From assembly GCA_003517675.1 (NCBI GenBank), contig DPAC01000162.1, forward strand, positions 1 through 11,608: a DNA stretch of 11,608 nt. The letters run 5' to 3'. Position 1 is the first letter of the stretch. Every line of letters starts with the position of its first letter. Positions 1 to 7,744 of this stretch are shown here, in pieces. This stretch comes from Porphyromonadaceae bacterium (lineage in GTDB: Bacteria; Bacteroidota; Bacteroidia; Bacteroidales; Dysgonomonadaceae). The position numbers and the translations under genes are program-made. A model generated the notes under the pieces. The model made no database searches. It worked only from the letters and a program-made list of their open reading frames with translations, and was not told where the DNA came from.

Positions 1-213
1 GAGGGGGTGGATGACTTCTCCGCTGCCACACAGGAGTCAATGGTGATGGATTGGATCCAGCGCAACGGCTACCATACCGGCAACGTGATGAATGCGTTCC
101 GGCTGGCAGTGGTGGGTGCCGGCAAAGGGCCTCATTTGTTCCAGATCACGGAACTGATTGGCAAAGAGGAGACCATCCGGAGATTGCATCGGGCTGTAGC
201 CAACATTCAATAA
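1..213 (+). CDS. gltX: Glutamyl-tRNA synthetase, C-terminal end (partial)
   Basis: This is the last 70 codons of a gene that enters from the left edge in frame 1 and stops with TAA at 211-213. The visible protein has the class Ib glutamyl-tRNA synthetase C-terminal pattern: a stretch reading N-A-F-R-L-A-V-V-G, then G-P-H-L-F-Q-I, and a closing helix [10 protein letters not shown]. This part belongs to the anticodon-binding helical domain. The catalytic HIGH and KMSKS motifs lie outside the window. The enzyme charges tRNA-Glu in the cytoplasm. The GTG at 7-9 is an internal Val codon, not a start. The next gene begins 27 bp downstream on the same strand, so read-through transcription into it is possible. 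The C-terminal match is short but characteristic; a discriminating or glutaminyl paralogue is the only realistic alternative. Confidence 0.88.
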   Translation, partial: EGVDDFSAATQESMVMDWIQRNGYHTGNVMNAFRLAVVGAGKGPHLFQITELIGKEETIRRLHRAVANIQ

Positions 214-240
214 CATGATTTTAATCTAACACCGGGAAGT

Positions 241-1236
241 ATGATGGAGATCGATTTTGTGATCACCTGGGTTGATATGGAGGATCCGAAATGGAAAGCC
301 GATTTTGCCACCTGGTCGGGCAAGATCGATAACAGACGAAATGAGGTGTCGGAAGCTCGTTTCAGGGATCACGGTTTCCTGAAGTACTGGTTCAGGGGGG
401 TGGAGCAATTTGCACCCTGGGTGCGCAAGATCCATTTTGTCACCTGCGGTCAGAAGCCGGAATGGCTCAACGCTGACCACCCCAAGCTCTCACTGGTGAA
501 CCACTCCGATTACATCCCGCAGAACTATTTACCGGTGTTCAACTCGTCACTGATCGAGATCTACCTGCACCGGATACCGGACCTGGCGGAGCATTTTGTC
601 TATTTCAACGACGACTTCTTTATCGTCAACCATCTCCCGCAGGAACGGTTCTTCACGAACGGCCTACCAAATGACATCGCTGCATTCCGTTACAATTCGG
701 GCAGGGGACTATGGTCGAAATGTTTGAAGAACAACATCCGGATCATCAATGAGCGATTCAACAAACGAGAAGTGATGCAACGCGATCATGACAAATGGTT
801 CCACCCCTCCTACGGGAAGAAAAGCAGGCTCACGCGCCTGCTGAAACCCTACGGCAAGTTTGTCACACTCGTCACGCCACACAATGCACAACCCTACCTC
901 AAATCCACTTTCGAGGAGGTGTGGGACTATGCCGGCGAGGAGCTGGCGAAAGCATCGCTGAATCGCTTCCGCAGCCCGGACGATTACACCCAGGAGCTGT
1001 TCCGCACCTGGCAGATCTGCCGCTCCAATTTCGTCCCCTACAACACCTACAGCGATACCAGGATGTTCCCGCTGGTGCTCAGATCAAAACAGGCTATTCG
1101 GGCAATCTACGAACAACGTTACAAGCTGGTCTGCCTGAACGACAACGCCCACATCCGCAACTACAGCAAAGTGATGCAGGAACTGGAGAAGGCCTTCCAG
1201 TCTATTCTGCCGGAAAAATCATCATTCGAACTGTAA
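241..1236 (+). CDS. Stealth-family sugar-phosphate transferase (first of a convergent pair)
   Basis: The 331-residue protein shows the four conserved regions of the Stealth family, enzymes that transfer hexose-1-phosphate to build phosphodiester-linked surface polysaccharides and relate to the eukaryotic GlcNAc-1-phosphotransferase. CR1 is I-D-F-V-I-T-W-V-D at residues 4-12. CR2 runs from about residue 40 to 127, with A-P-W-V-R-K-I (58-64), F-N-S-S (100-103) and Y-F-N-D-D-F (121-126). CR3 starts around T-P-H-N (212-215). CR4 carries C-L-N-D (298-301), and the protein ends P-E-K-S-S-F-E-L. No signal peptide or membrane segment is seen, so a cytoplasmic enzyme is expected. ATG codons at 241 and 244 are both possible starts; CR1 follows directly, so the N-terminus is short. 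It lies 27 bp after gltX and could be co-transcribed with it. Donor and acceptor sugars cannot be told from sequence. The family call is firm; the exact polymer is unknown. Confidence 0.87.
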   Translation: MMEIDFVITWVDMEDPKWKADFATWSGKIDNRRNEVSEARFRDHGFLKYWFRGVEQFAPWVRKIHFVTCGQKPEWLNADHPKLSLVNHSDYIPQNYLPVFNSSLIEIYLHRIPDLAEHFVYFNDDFFIVNHLPQERFFTNGLPNDIAAFRYNSGRGLWSKCLKNNIRIINERFNKREVMQRDHDKWFHPSYGKKSRLTRLLKPYGKFVTLVTPHNAQPYLKSTFEEVWDYAGEELAKASLNRFRSPDDYTQELFRTWQICRSNFVPYNTYSDTRMFPLVLRSKQAIRAIYEQRYKLVCLNDNAHIRNYSKVMQELEKAFQSILPEKSSFEL

Positions 1237-1276
1237 ACAGACTGATCTGCTATTTTTCAAAAGATGATTTTTCCGG
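1210..1276. terminator. Inverted repeat across the two convergent stop codons, possible bidirectional terminator
   Basis: A perfect 14-bp inverted repeat has its left arm CCGGAAAAATCATC at 1210-1223 and its right arm GATGATTTTTCCGG at 1263-1276. A 39-nt spacer holds both stop codons (TAA 1234-1236; CTA 1250-1252, read as TAG on the minus strand). Each arm is coding sequence for the P-E-K-S-S end of one Stealth protein. T-runs (TATTTTT) lie inside the spacer rather than right after the stem, so it is not a textbook intrinsic terminator. With no other stem-loop in the 13-bp gap, it is the best candidate for ending transcription of both genes, or for antisense pairing of the two mRNA 3' ends. 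Confidence 0.45.
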
Positions 1277-2209
1277 AAAGAGTTCTTCCAGAAAAGGTTT
1301 GATCATTGCACGATCTGCATCACTTACACGTTGACTGTCATTCAGGCAGAACAGTGCCGGATTGTATCTTCTCAACCGCTTCATAAATTTCCCCCTATGG
1401 ATATTCAATCGCAACGACTCCTTTCTGCCAACATACTTCAGCTTCGCTTTACCGGTTGCCAATGCATAATAAGAAAAAGCGGAACGATGCAGGTCACCGT
1501 ACTGCCTCACATGGCTCTGAAGTGAAGCGTTTACCTGCTCCTTAAAAACCTGTTCAACCGCATCACGGTAGTCCGCGGTTACGTAAGCATCCACATTATG
1601 GTGCGGTATGCCTGCATAAAAAACACCAAACTTCTGCTCCACAAAAGAGGCTCCTTCAAGTACCTTCGTGATATATTGTCCCAGTTTTTTGCGTACAAGA
1701 CGTTTAAGCCGGTAATGCCATTTTCCCAGGAATTTCTTTTTTAACCGAACATAGGGAACCCCCTGCTCAGTAAAGAAGTAGTCCGGTGAGAGCGCTCGAT
1801 TGAAGAACATGTCATCATTGGCAAAAAGGAAACGGTCCGCCAGATCAGGGATGCGATAGAGGAAATACTCAATCACACTGGAATTGAAACAAGGGAGCGC
1901 TTCCGCTGGCATGATCTCCCTGTGGTCTACCACCCGGATCTTCGGATGATCTCTATCCAGCCATTCAGGAGACTGATTGTCTGTCACGATGAAAATCTTC
2001 CTGACCCATGGAACACAACGTTCCACAGAGCGAAGGGAATACCTCAGTTCATCGTTGTTGATATAACGTCCCTTGTTGTTTGTCTCAGATCGATCTGAGA
2101 CAATGCCCGTGACCTGCTGCTTCTTTGTGAGCCATGCAGGATCACTGCCATCTACCCATAAATAAACCAGATCAATCTCAAAAGGGGGAAACCCATTCTT
2201 CCATATCAT
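1250..2209 (-). CDS. Stealth-family sugar-phosphate transferase (second of a convergent pair)
   Basis: The 319-residue protein has the same four Stealth conserved regions as its neighbour. CR1 is I-D-L-V-Y-L-W-V-D-G (residues 12-21). CR2 starts near D-E-L-R-Y-S-L-R-S (53-61), continues with V-P-W-V-R-K-I-F-I-V-T-D-N-Q (66-79), then F-N-S-S and F-A-N-D-D. CR3 has I-P-H-H-N, CR4 has C-L-N-D, and the end is F-P-E-K-S-S-F-E-K. It matches the classic motif wording (W-V-D-G-S-D-P, T-D-N-Q) more closely than the first gene does. The two are clearly paralogous but divergent outside the motifs, so an old duplication or independent acquisition is likelier than a recent copy. No signal peptide or membrane helix is seen. 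The ATG at 2207-2209 fits because CR1 begins 11 residues later. A promoter-like box lies about 57 bp upstream. The likely role is sugar-phosphate transfer in surface glycan synthesis; the substrate is unknown. Confidence 0.88.
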   Translation of the reverse strand: MIWKNGFPPFEIDLVYLWVDGSDPAWLTKKQQVTGIVSDRSETNNKGRYINNDELRYSLRSVERCVPWVRKIFIVTDNQSPEWLDRDHPKIRVVDHREIMPAEALPCFNSSVIEYFLYRIPDLADRFLFANDDMFFNRALSPDYFFTEQGVPYVRLKKKFLGKWHYRLKRLVRKKLGQYITKVLEGASFVEQKFGVFYAGIPHHNVDAYVTADYRDAVEQVFKEQVNASLQSHVRQYGDLHRSAFSYYALATGKAKLKYVGRKESLRLNIHRGKFMKRLRRYNPALFCLNDSQRVSDADRAMIKPFLEELFPEKSSFEK

Positions 2210-2265
2210 CGTTTTGTGAATTAAGCGGGTTACCTGCTCAGTATGTGCAAGATTCCAACGTAGTG

Positions 2266-2273
2266 CAAAAGTA
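2266..2273 (-). promoter_or_regulatory. Bacteroidota-type -7 box upstream of the second Stealth gene
   Basis: The minus strand reads TACTTTTG, a full match to the TAnnTTTG -7 consensus of Bacteroidota primary sigma factors. Transcription from it would give a leader of roughly 50 nt before the ATG at 2209. No convincing TTG -33 element is visible at the usual distance, which is common in this phylum but lowers confidence. Confidence 0.45.
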
Positions 2274-2366
2274 GTGAATTAATCCTACATGTTAAAAAAA
2301 ATCAGATTCCGCATAACATCACCACAGATATCGAAGGCAAAGAGCTACTGAACAAACTTTTCATCC

Positions 2367-2391
2367 GTTCAATTGTTTTATGTAATTGAAC
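2367..2391. promoter_or_regulatory. Perfect 8-bp hairpin or operator just upstream of the 7TM-HD gene
   Basis: GTTCAATT (2367-2374) and AATTGAAC (2384-2391) are exact reverse complements separated by 9 nt. The element ends 19 bp before the ATG at 2411. It could be a dyad bound by a dimeric regulator or a weak A/T-rich hairpin in the mRNA leader. No TAnnTTTG box was found upstream on the + strand, so the promoter of this gene is not located and the choice between operator and leader hairpin stays open. Confidence 0.3.
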
Positions 2392-2410
2392 TCTATCAAT
2401 CGGCTGAGGC

Positions 2411-4534
2411 ATGAACGCAAACTCATCAAAAAAGAAGAAAATCAAGATCCGTACCCGGGTATTCGTCCCAATGATCTTTGTCCTCGCTGTAATGTTCATC
2501 ACTTACATCTTTCCCCGCCAGGGCAGCTTCAAATACTCCTTTAATGAGGGAAAACCCTGGCAGTACGGGTTGTTGACCGCTCCTTTTGACTTCCCTATCT
2601 ACAAGACGGCTGAACAACTGAAGGCTGAACAAGACAGCATCCTGCAATATTATGAGCCTTATTTCGTAATCGACGAAGAGGTGCAGAAAAATGCGCTGGC
2701 CGATTTTGATGCCGATGTGAACCTGAAAAAGAGGCTGGCTGAACTGCCGGCTGATTACAAGTTGTACCTCCGCAACAAGCTGCAGGAGGTCTATGAGAAT
2801 GGGATCATGCGTTCCGACGACTATGACCGCATTGCAGCTTCTGCTACGGGGGGACTGCGTATCAAGGAGGGAAATATGGCAGTATCAAAAAAGATTGAAT
2901 CATTCTACACCATCCGCTCCGCCTATCAGAAAGTGCTTGAAGATTTGCCAGCATCGATGGATGCCGAGATGGTGAAAGCTGCCAATATCAACGACTATAT
3001 TCGTGAGAACATCATTTACGATGCAGCGACATCGGAAAAAGCAAAGAATGAGTTTATCCAGCAGGTGGACATCAGCCATGGCATGGTGCAACAGGGGCAG
3101 CGTATCATCGATCAGGGAGAAATTGTGGATGCACGCACCTACAACATTCTCGCCTCCCTGAAACGTGTCACGGAAGAACGGAGTGGCGGCTCCTCCGGAA
3201 ACAGCTGGATCATCCTGGGTCAACTGCTGCTGATCTCACTCATGTTCACTTCTTTTTATCTTTATCTGCTTTACTTCCGCCCAAATGAATACCGCAACCG
3301 GAAACATGTGGCTTTCATGGTGCTGCTGATCGTTATTTTTTTGGTGCTCACGGCCATCACCGCCAGATTTGATCTCTTTAGCGTTTATATTATCCCCTAT
3401 GCCATCGTCACCATTCTGATCCGTACATTCATCGACTCGCGCACTGCTCTTTTCGCCAGCCTGATCACCATCATCCTCAGCTCGCTGATGGTTCCTTTCC
3501 CGTTTGAGTTCATTGTGGTTCAGATTTCAGTAGCCATGGCTTCCATCTTCATGCTGAAAGAATTGTCAGAGCGGTCGCAGCTCATCAGGAGTTCATTCTT
3601 CATCCTGCTCACCTATATCCTGGTTTATCTGGGACTCACACTCTACCAGGAGGGAAGCATAAAAGAGGCCAACTGGGTGATGCTGATCTACTTCCTGATC
3701 AACTTCATCTTCATCATGTTCTCCTACTCACTGGTCTACCTGGTTGAACAGTCGTTCGGCTTTATCTCCGGTGTATCGCTGGTGGAGCTCTCCAACATGA
3801 ACAAACCTTTACTGAAAGAACTCTCTGAAAAAGCCCCCGGCACTTTCCAGCACTCACTACAGGTATCGAACCTGGGGATGGCGGCCGCTGCGAAGTTGGG
3901 TGCCAACGCCTCGCTGATCCGCACCGGAGCACTCTATCACGACATTGGCAAGATGGTGAACCCCGCTTTCTTCACCGAAAACCAGACACCCGGTATGAAC
4001 CCGCATGCAGGGCTCCCTTTTGAGGAGAGTGCCCGCATCATCATCAACCATGTCAAAGATGGCGTAAAGATCGCACAGAAATACTACATCCCTCAGCAGA
4101 TCATTGATTTTATTGAAACACATCACGGCACCAGCATGCCCAAGTACTTCTACATCTCCTGGAAAAATGCCAACCCCGGAAAGGAGGCCAATGAGGCCGA
4201 TTTCCGCTATCCCGGCCCCAACCCCTTTACGCGCGAACAGGCCATCATGATGATGGCCGACGCGGTTGAGGCTTCTTCCCGCAGCCTGCCCACCTACTCG
4301 GATGAGACGATACGAACCTTGGTGGATAAGATTATCGATTCACAAGTCAATGAAGGATATTTCAAGTTGGCACCCATCACATTCAGGGATATCCAGATGG
4401 TGAAAGATGTATTCGTGGATAAATTGCAAACCATATATCACTCCCGCATAGCCTATCCCGAACTAAAACAACCAGAAAAAAAAGAGCTGCGCGAAGATGA
4501 TCACGCAACGGATCAAGAGATGAGTCAAGCGTAG
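2411..4534 (+). CDS. pgpH: 7TM-HD membrane protein, PgpH-type predicted cyclic-di-AMP phosphodiesterase
   Basis: The 707-residue protein has the full 7TMR-HD architecture. A basic N-terminus and first membrane segment (about 18-36) lead into a large extracytoplasmic domain (about 40-260) that ends with the typical G-Q-R-I-I-D-Q-G-E-I-V-D stretch. Seven membrane helices follow (about 265-288, 299-318, 322-340, 345-362, 364-382, 392-411, 421-445), then a cytoplasmic HD domain. Metal and catalytic residues are intact: H481, H510-D511 of the H-D-I-G motif, H547, H571-H572 and D617. In Listeria, PgpH of this architecture hydrolyses c-di-AMP to pApA; the same activity here is inferred. The charged C-terminal tail (about 685-707) looks disordered. 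The chosen ATG gives a normal lysine-rich start before the first helix. It converges on guaA with a 29-bp gap. The extracytoplasmic domain suggests control by an unknown external signal. Confidence 0.88.
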   Translation: MNANSSKKKKIKIRTRVFVPMIFVLAVMFITYIFPRQGSFKYSFNEGKPWQYGLLTAPFDFPIYKTAEQLKAEQDSILQYYEPYFVIDEEVQKNALADFDADVNLKKRLAELPADYKLYLRNKLQEVYENGIMRSDDYDRIAASATGGLRIKEGNMAVSKKIESFYTIRSAYQKVLEDLPASMDAEMVKAANINDYIRENIIYDAATSEKAKNEFIQQVDISHGMVQQGQRIIDQGEIVDARTYNILASLKRVTEERSGGSSGNSWIILGQLLLISLMFTSFYLYLLYFRPNEYRNRKHVAFMVLLIVIFLVLTAITARFDLFSVYIIPYAIVTILIRTFIDSRTALFASLITIILSSLMVPFPFEFIVVQISVAMASIFMLKELSERSQLIRSSFFILLTYILVYLGLTLYQEGSIKEANWVMLIYFLINFIFIMFSYSLVYLVEQSFGFISGVSLVELSNMNKPLLKELSEKAPGTFQHSLQVSNLGMAAAAKLGANASLIRTGALYHDIGKMVNPAFFTENQTPGMNPHAGLPFEESARIIINHVKDGVKIAQKYYIPQQIIDFIETHHGTSMPKYFYISWKNANPGKEANEADFRYPGPNPFTREQAIMMMADAVEASSRSLPTYSDETIRTLVDKIIDSQVNEGYFKLAPITFRDIQMVKDVFVDKLQTIYHSRIAYPELKQPEKKELREDDHATDQEMSQA

Positions 4535-4538
4535 CAAA

Positions 4539-4548
4539 ACCGGCCGGT
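4539..4548. repeat. 10-bp GC palindrome between convergent genes
   Basis: ACCGGCCGGT is a perfect palindrome in the 29-bp gap between the stop of the 7TM-HD gene and the stop of guaA. It has no loop and no adjoining T-run, so it is a poor intrinsic terminator. It is recorded because it is the only symmetric element in this convergent gap; it may be chance. Confidence 0.25.
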
Positions 4549-4563
4549 CAGGCTGGAAGAGGA

Positions 4564-6084
4564 CTACTCCCACTCTATCGTTGCAGGTGGTTTTGAGGAG
4601 ATGTCATAAACCACCCGGTTGACCCCTTTCACCCGGTTGATGATCTCATTCGATACCTTGGCGAGAAACGGATAGGGGAGGTGCGCCCAATCAGCAGTCA
4701 TCGCATCGGTCGAGGTGACCGCACGCAGTGCAACCGTATTCTCATAGGTGCGCTCATCGCCCATCACCCCCACCGACTGTACCGGCAAAAGAATTGCCCC
4801 TGCCTGCCAAACCTTGTCATAAAGTCCGGCGTTACGCAGGTTTGAAATGAAAATATCATCTGCCTCCTGCGCGATACGCACTTTTTCCGGAGTAATTTCT
4901 CCAAGGATACGAATACCCAATCCCGGGCCAGGGAAAGGATGCCGATGAATCAGGTGAGGCTGCATGCCCAGTTCCAGGCCGATACGGCGCACCTCATCCT
5001 TGAAGAGCAGCTTCAGCGGTTCACACAACTTCAGGTTCATCTTCTCCGGGAGCCCTCCCACATTGTGGTGGCTCTTGATGGTTGCGCCGGTGATGGAGAG
5101 TGACTCAATGATGTCGGGATAGATGGTTCCCTGCGCCAGCCATCTGATATCTTGTAGCTTGTGCGCCTCCCGGTCGAATGTATCAATAAATCCCTTTCCG
5201 ATAATTTTCCGCTTCTGCTCCGGATCGGTCACCCCTGCCAGTGCCTTGTAAAAATGCTGTCTGGCATCCACACCGATCACGTTCAATCCCAGGTGCTCAT
5301 AGTTCTCCAACACCGTCTCAAACTCATTCTTTCGCAACAGCCCGTGGTCCACGAAAATGCAGGTGAGGTTGCGACCGATAGCCTTGTGGAGCAGTACGGC
5401 AGTCACCGAGGAGTCAACACCTCCGGAAAGAGCCAGAATCACCTTATCGTCCCCCAGCTGCTCACGCAACTGCTTCACTGTCGACTCGATAAAAGATGCC
5501 GGAGTCCAGTCCTTGCTCACCTCGCAAATGGTGAGGAAGTTGTCAAGGATCTTCGTTCCCTGCTCGGTATGGAACACCTCAGGGTGAAACTGTACCCCCC
5601 AGGTCTGCTCACCCTCAATGCGATAGGCTGCCAACGCTACATCTTCGGTGGAGGCAATTACCCTGAAGTGGTCAGGGATCCGAACGATGGTGTCGCCGTG
5701 TGACATCCATACCTGGCTCTCCTGCGCAATGCTGCCCAAAAGTGGGTCACTGCTCTCCGTCACCCGCAGGTGTGCACGCCCATATTCCCTTGTCCCGTGG
5801 TTTCCGACCTCACCTCCCGAGGTGGCGGCGATCAACTGTGCTCCGTAACAAATGCCCAGTACCGGGTAATGGCCTCTGATGGCCTGCAGATCAGTTTTGA
5901 AAGCATGCTCATCGTTCACCGAGAAGGGACTGCCGGAGAGGATCACTCCTTTTATCGACTCATCGCCAAATGGAAACTTGTTGTAGGGAACAATCTCACA
6001 ATAGGTATTCAGCTCCCGGATGCGGCGGCCGATCAGCTGCGTGGTCTGGGAGCCGAAATCGAGAATTACAATTTTTTCGTGCAT
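4564..6084 (-). CDS. guaA: GMP synthase (glutamine-hydrolysing)
   Basis: This enzyme makes GMP from XMP, ATP and glutamine, the last step of de novo guanine nucleotide synthesis in the cytoplasm. The 506-residue protein is complete. The N-terminal class I glutamine amidotransferase domain holds the nucleophile C79 in G-I-C-Y-G-A-Q, with H167 and E169 in Q-F-H-P-E. The ATP pyrophosphatase domain carries the PP-loop S-G-G-V-D-S-S (220-226). The C-terminal dimerisation domain ends with the hallmark K-P-P-A-T-I-E-W-E. Length is near the family norm of roughly 510-525. The ATG at 6082-6084 puts the usual short strand [10 protein letters not shown] right at the N-terminus. It is transcribed divergently from the TPR/PD40 gene, with a -7-like box about 65 bp upstream. 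No purine riboswitch is evident in the short leader. The assignment is essentially certain. Confidence 0.98.
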   Translation of the reverse strand: MHEKIVILDFGSQTTQLIGRRIRELNTYCEIVPYNKFPFGDESIKGVILSGSPFSVNDEHAFKTDLQAIRGHYPVLGICYGAQLIAATSGGEVGNHGTREYGRAHLRVTESSDPLLGSIAQESQVWMSHGDTIVRIPDHFRVIASTEDVALAAYRIEGEQTWGVQFHPEVFHTEQGTKILDNFLTICEVSKDWTPASFIESTVKQLREQLGDDKVILALSGGVDSSVTAVLLHKAIGRNLTCIFVDHGLLRKNEFETVLENYEHLGLNVIGVDARQHFYKALAGVTDPEQKRKIIGKGFIDTFDREAHKLQDIRWLAQGTIYPDIIESLSITGATIKSHHNVGGLPEKMNLKLCEPLKLLFKDEVRRIGLELGMQPHLIHRHPFPGPGLGIRILGEITPEKVRIAQEADDIFISNLRNAGLYDKVWQAGAILLPVQSVGVMGDERTYENTVALRAVTSTDAMTADWAHLPYPFLAKVSNEIINRVKGVNRVVYDISSKPPATIEWE

Positions 6085-6148
6085 AGGATTGATTGCATTG
6101 AAACTGTCCGTGAAGACGTCTGTTCAGTATGATGAAGTTTTCAGGCAA

Positions 6149-6156
6149 CAAAGATA
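6149..6156 (-). promoter_or_regulatory. Bacteroidota-type -7 box for guaA
   Basis: The minus strand reads TATCTTTG, matching TAnnTTTG exactly. A start site a few bases downstream would give a leader of about 55-60 nt before the guaA ATG. No TTG -33 element is seen at the expected distance. Confidence 0.5.
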
Positions 6157-6284
6157 CAAAAAGTATGAAAAATACCTCTTTAAACAAATAACAGATTCTT
6201 TATAAAATCAGAATAGCATCAGTGCATCGAAAGCAATACGCAAATGAAAAGTAGTGAATATAACAGTTGTATCTCAATTTTTCC

Positions 6285-6292
6285 TATCTTTG
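6285..6292 (+). promoter_or_regulatory. Bacteroidota-type -7 box for the TPR/PD40-NfeD-FloA run
   Basis: The + strand reads TATCTTTG, an exact TAnnTTTG match, 19 bp before the ATG at 6312. A TTG lies at 6267-6269, but its 15-nt spacing is shorter than usual, so the -33 part is uncertain. The resulting leader would be only about 10-15 nt. The box likely drives the exported TPR/PD40 gene and, by read-through across an 11-bp gap, the NfeD-like gene. Confidence 0.5.
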
Positions 6293-6311
6293 AAATCAGA
6301 ATAGATGACTG

Positions 6312-7733
6312 ATGAAAAATAAACATATCATTTTCACGCTACTGCTCAGCACTTCACTCCTTGCCCTGAAAGGACAGACATTGGATGATGCCAGGAGTTG
6401 GTACCTGGAAGGTCGATATGCCGAAGCGTTACCGGTCCTTCAAAAAGCTCATGCGGAAGATTCGACTGATGCAGCATTGAATCAGTGGCTCGGCGTCAGC
6501 CTGTTGAAAACAGGCAGGATCCTGGAGGCAGAGAAGCATCTCACCTATGCAGATGAGAAAAGGATCCCTGAGGCAACACTCTACCTGGGAGAGCTCTATA
6601 GCAAGCTCTATCGCTTTGATGATGCAGAGCAGGCATTTGAAAAGTACCAGAAAGCACACCGTCGCAACAAGGAGGCGCTGGCAAAGCTTGATCGTTTCAG
6701 GGAAGAGGCTGCTCAGCTGCAACGAAGAGCTCTTCGCACGGAAGATGTACAGGTCATCGACAGTCTGGTGCTCCCCAAAAATGAATTCCTCTCAGCCTAC
6801 CACCTTAGCCAGTCATCCGGTTCACTGCTACCCATCAACACGTTCTTCTCCGACCTGCCGGCCGGCAATGAAACGCTCTACCTCAACGAACGTGGCGATA
6901 AGGTCTATTATTCGAAAGAGAGCGGTCAATCAGGTCACGACCTTTTCACCATGGACAAGCTCATCGATCGCTTTGGTAACGAAAAAAAACTACCGGATAA
7001 CATAAACGGGGAGGGTGATCAGGCCTATCCCTTTGTCATGAGCGACGGCCTCACCCTCTACTATGCTTCTACCGGTGAACAGTCGTTGGGTGGTTATGAT
7101 CTTTTTGTAACACGATACAACCTGAGAAGTGATTCCTACCTCACCCCCAGTCAGTTGAACATGCCTTTCAACTCTCCTTTCAACGACTATATGATGGCCA
7201 TCGATGAAGAGAAAGGGATTGGCTGGTTCGCTACCGATCGTTTTCAACCGGAGGGTTTCGTCTGCATCTACACTTTCCTTCCCAATCCTCAGGTAACAAT
7301 GGTGGAGAGTGATGATCAGACATATATCTATCGCAGGGCACGCATTGCATCCATAGCGGACACCTGGCGCGAAGGAGTAGATTACACGTCGCTCCTCACT
7401 ACCGCGAGGCAGCGTACTACAAAAGAACCTGCCGCAGCATCGGAATTCAGATTCATCATCAACGATGAGAAAATATACCACCGATTGGAAGATTTCACCA
7501 ACAGCAGGGCACGATCTCAATTCTCACAGGCACTTGAACTGCAAAAACAGCTTGAGCTTCTGGAGAGAGCGTTAAAAGAAAACAGGGATCGGATTGCCGC
7601 AGGGGGTGAAGCAAGCAGATCCCTCACCACCCGGATATTGGAGCAGGAGAGAGAGAGTGAGATCCTTCACCAGCAGATTGAGCGTCTGAAAAAGGAGGCC
7701 CGTAATGAAGAAATCAGGAATTTAACCGATTAA
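6312..7733 (+). CDS. Exported TPR and PD40 (WD40-like propeller) protein with C-terminal coiled coil
   Basis: The 473-residue protein begins with a signal peptide (hydrophobic core I-I-F-T-L-L-L-S-T-S-L-L-A-L, likely cut near residue 22). No lipobox cysteine is present, so a soluble periplasmic or envelope location is inferred. TPR-like helical repeats fill about 23-135, for example L-E-G-R-Y-A-E-A-L-P-V-L and the Y-R-F-D-D-A-E-Q-A-F-E-K-Y unit. Three PD40/WD40-like blades follow at about 189-216, 236-269 and 290-322, each with a D-L-F or similar ending. The C-terminus (about 400-470) is rich in E, Q, L, R and K and looks like a coiled coil. Bacteroidota have larger TPR-PD40 proteins with an OmpA-like peptidoglycan-binding end (PorE-like); that end is absent here. 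It is followed after 11 bp by the NfeD-like gene, suggesting an operon. The specific function is unknown; scaffolding of envelope proteins is an inference. Confidence 0.82.
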   Translation: MKNKHIIFTLLLSTSLLALKGQTLDDARSWYLEGRYAEALPVLQKAHAEDSTDAALNQWLGVSLLKTGRILEAEKHLTYADEKRIPEATLYLGELYSKLYRFDDAEQAFEKYQKAHRRNKEALAKLDRFREEAAQLQRRALRTEDVQVIDSLVLPKNEFLSAYHLSQSSGSLLPINTFFSDLPAGNETLYLNERGDKVYYSKESGQSGHDLFTMDKLIDRFGNEKKLPDNINGEGDQAYPFVMSDGLTLYYASTGEQSLGGYDLFVTRYNLRSDSYLTPSQLNMPFNSPFNDYMMAIDEEKGIGWFATDRFQPEGFVCIYTFLPNPQVTMVESDDQTYIYRRARIASIADTWREGVDYTSLLTTARQRTTKEPAAASEFRFIINDEKIYHRLEDFTNSRARSQFSQALELQKQLELLERALKENRDRIAAGGEASRSLTTRILEQERESEILHQQIERLKKEARNEEIRNLTD

Positions 7734-7744
7734 ATTGAGTAGAT

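Noticed and set aside
7-9. GTG as the start of a small 68-residue gene
   Set aside because: The frame is open to the left edge and the protein matches the internal C-terminal part of glutamyl-tRNA synthetase, so this is a partial gene.
795-1334. A 179-codon + strand frame overlapping the first Stealth gene and running past its stop
   Set aside because: The Stealth frame shows all four family motifs through this stretch. The alternative translation is low-complexity in Arg, Gln, Pro and His with no recognisable domain.
5161-5703. A 180-codon + strand frame antisense to guaA, plus smaller ones nearby
   Set aside because: guaA is complete and certain here; the antisense frames have no motifs, promoter or plausible start context.
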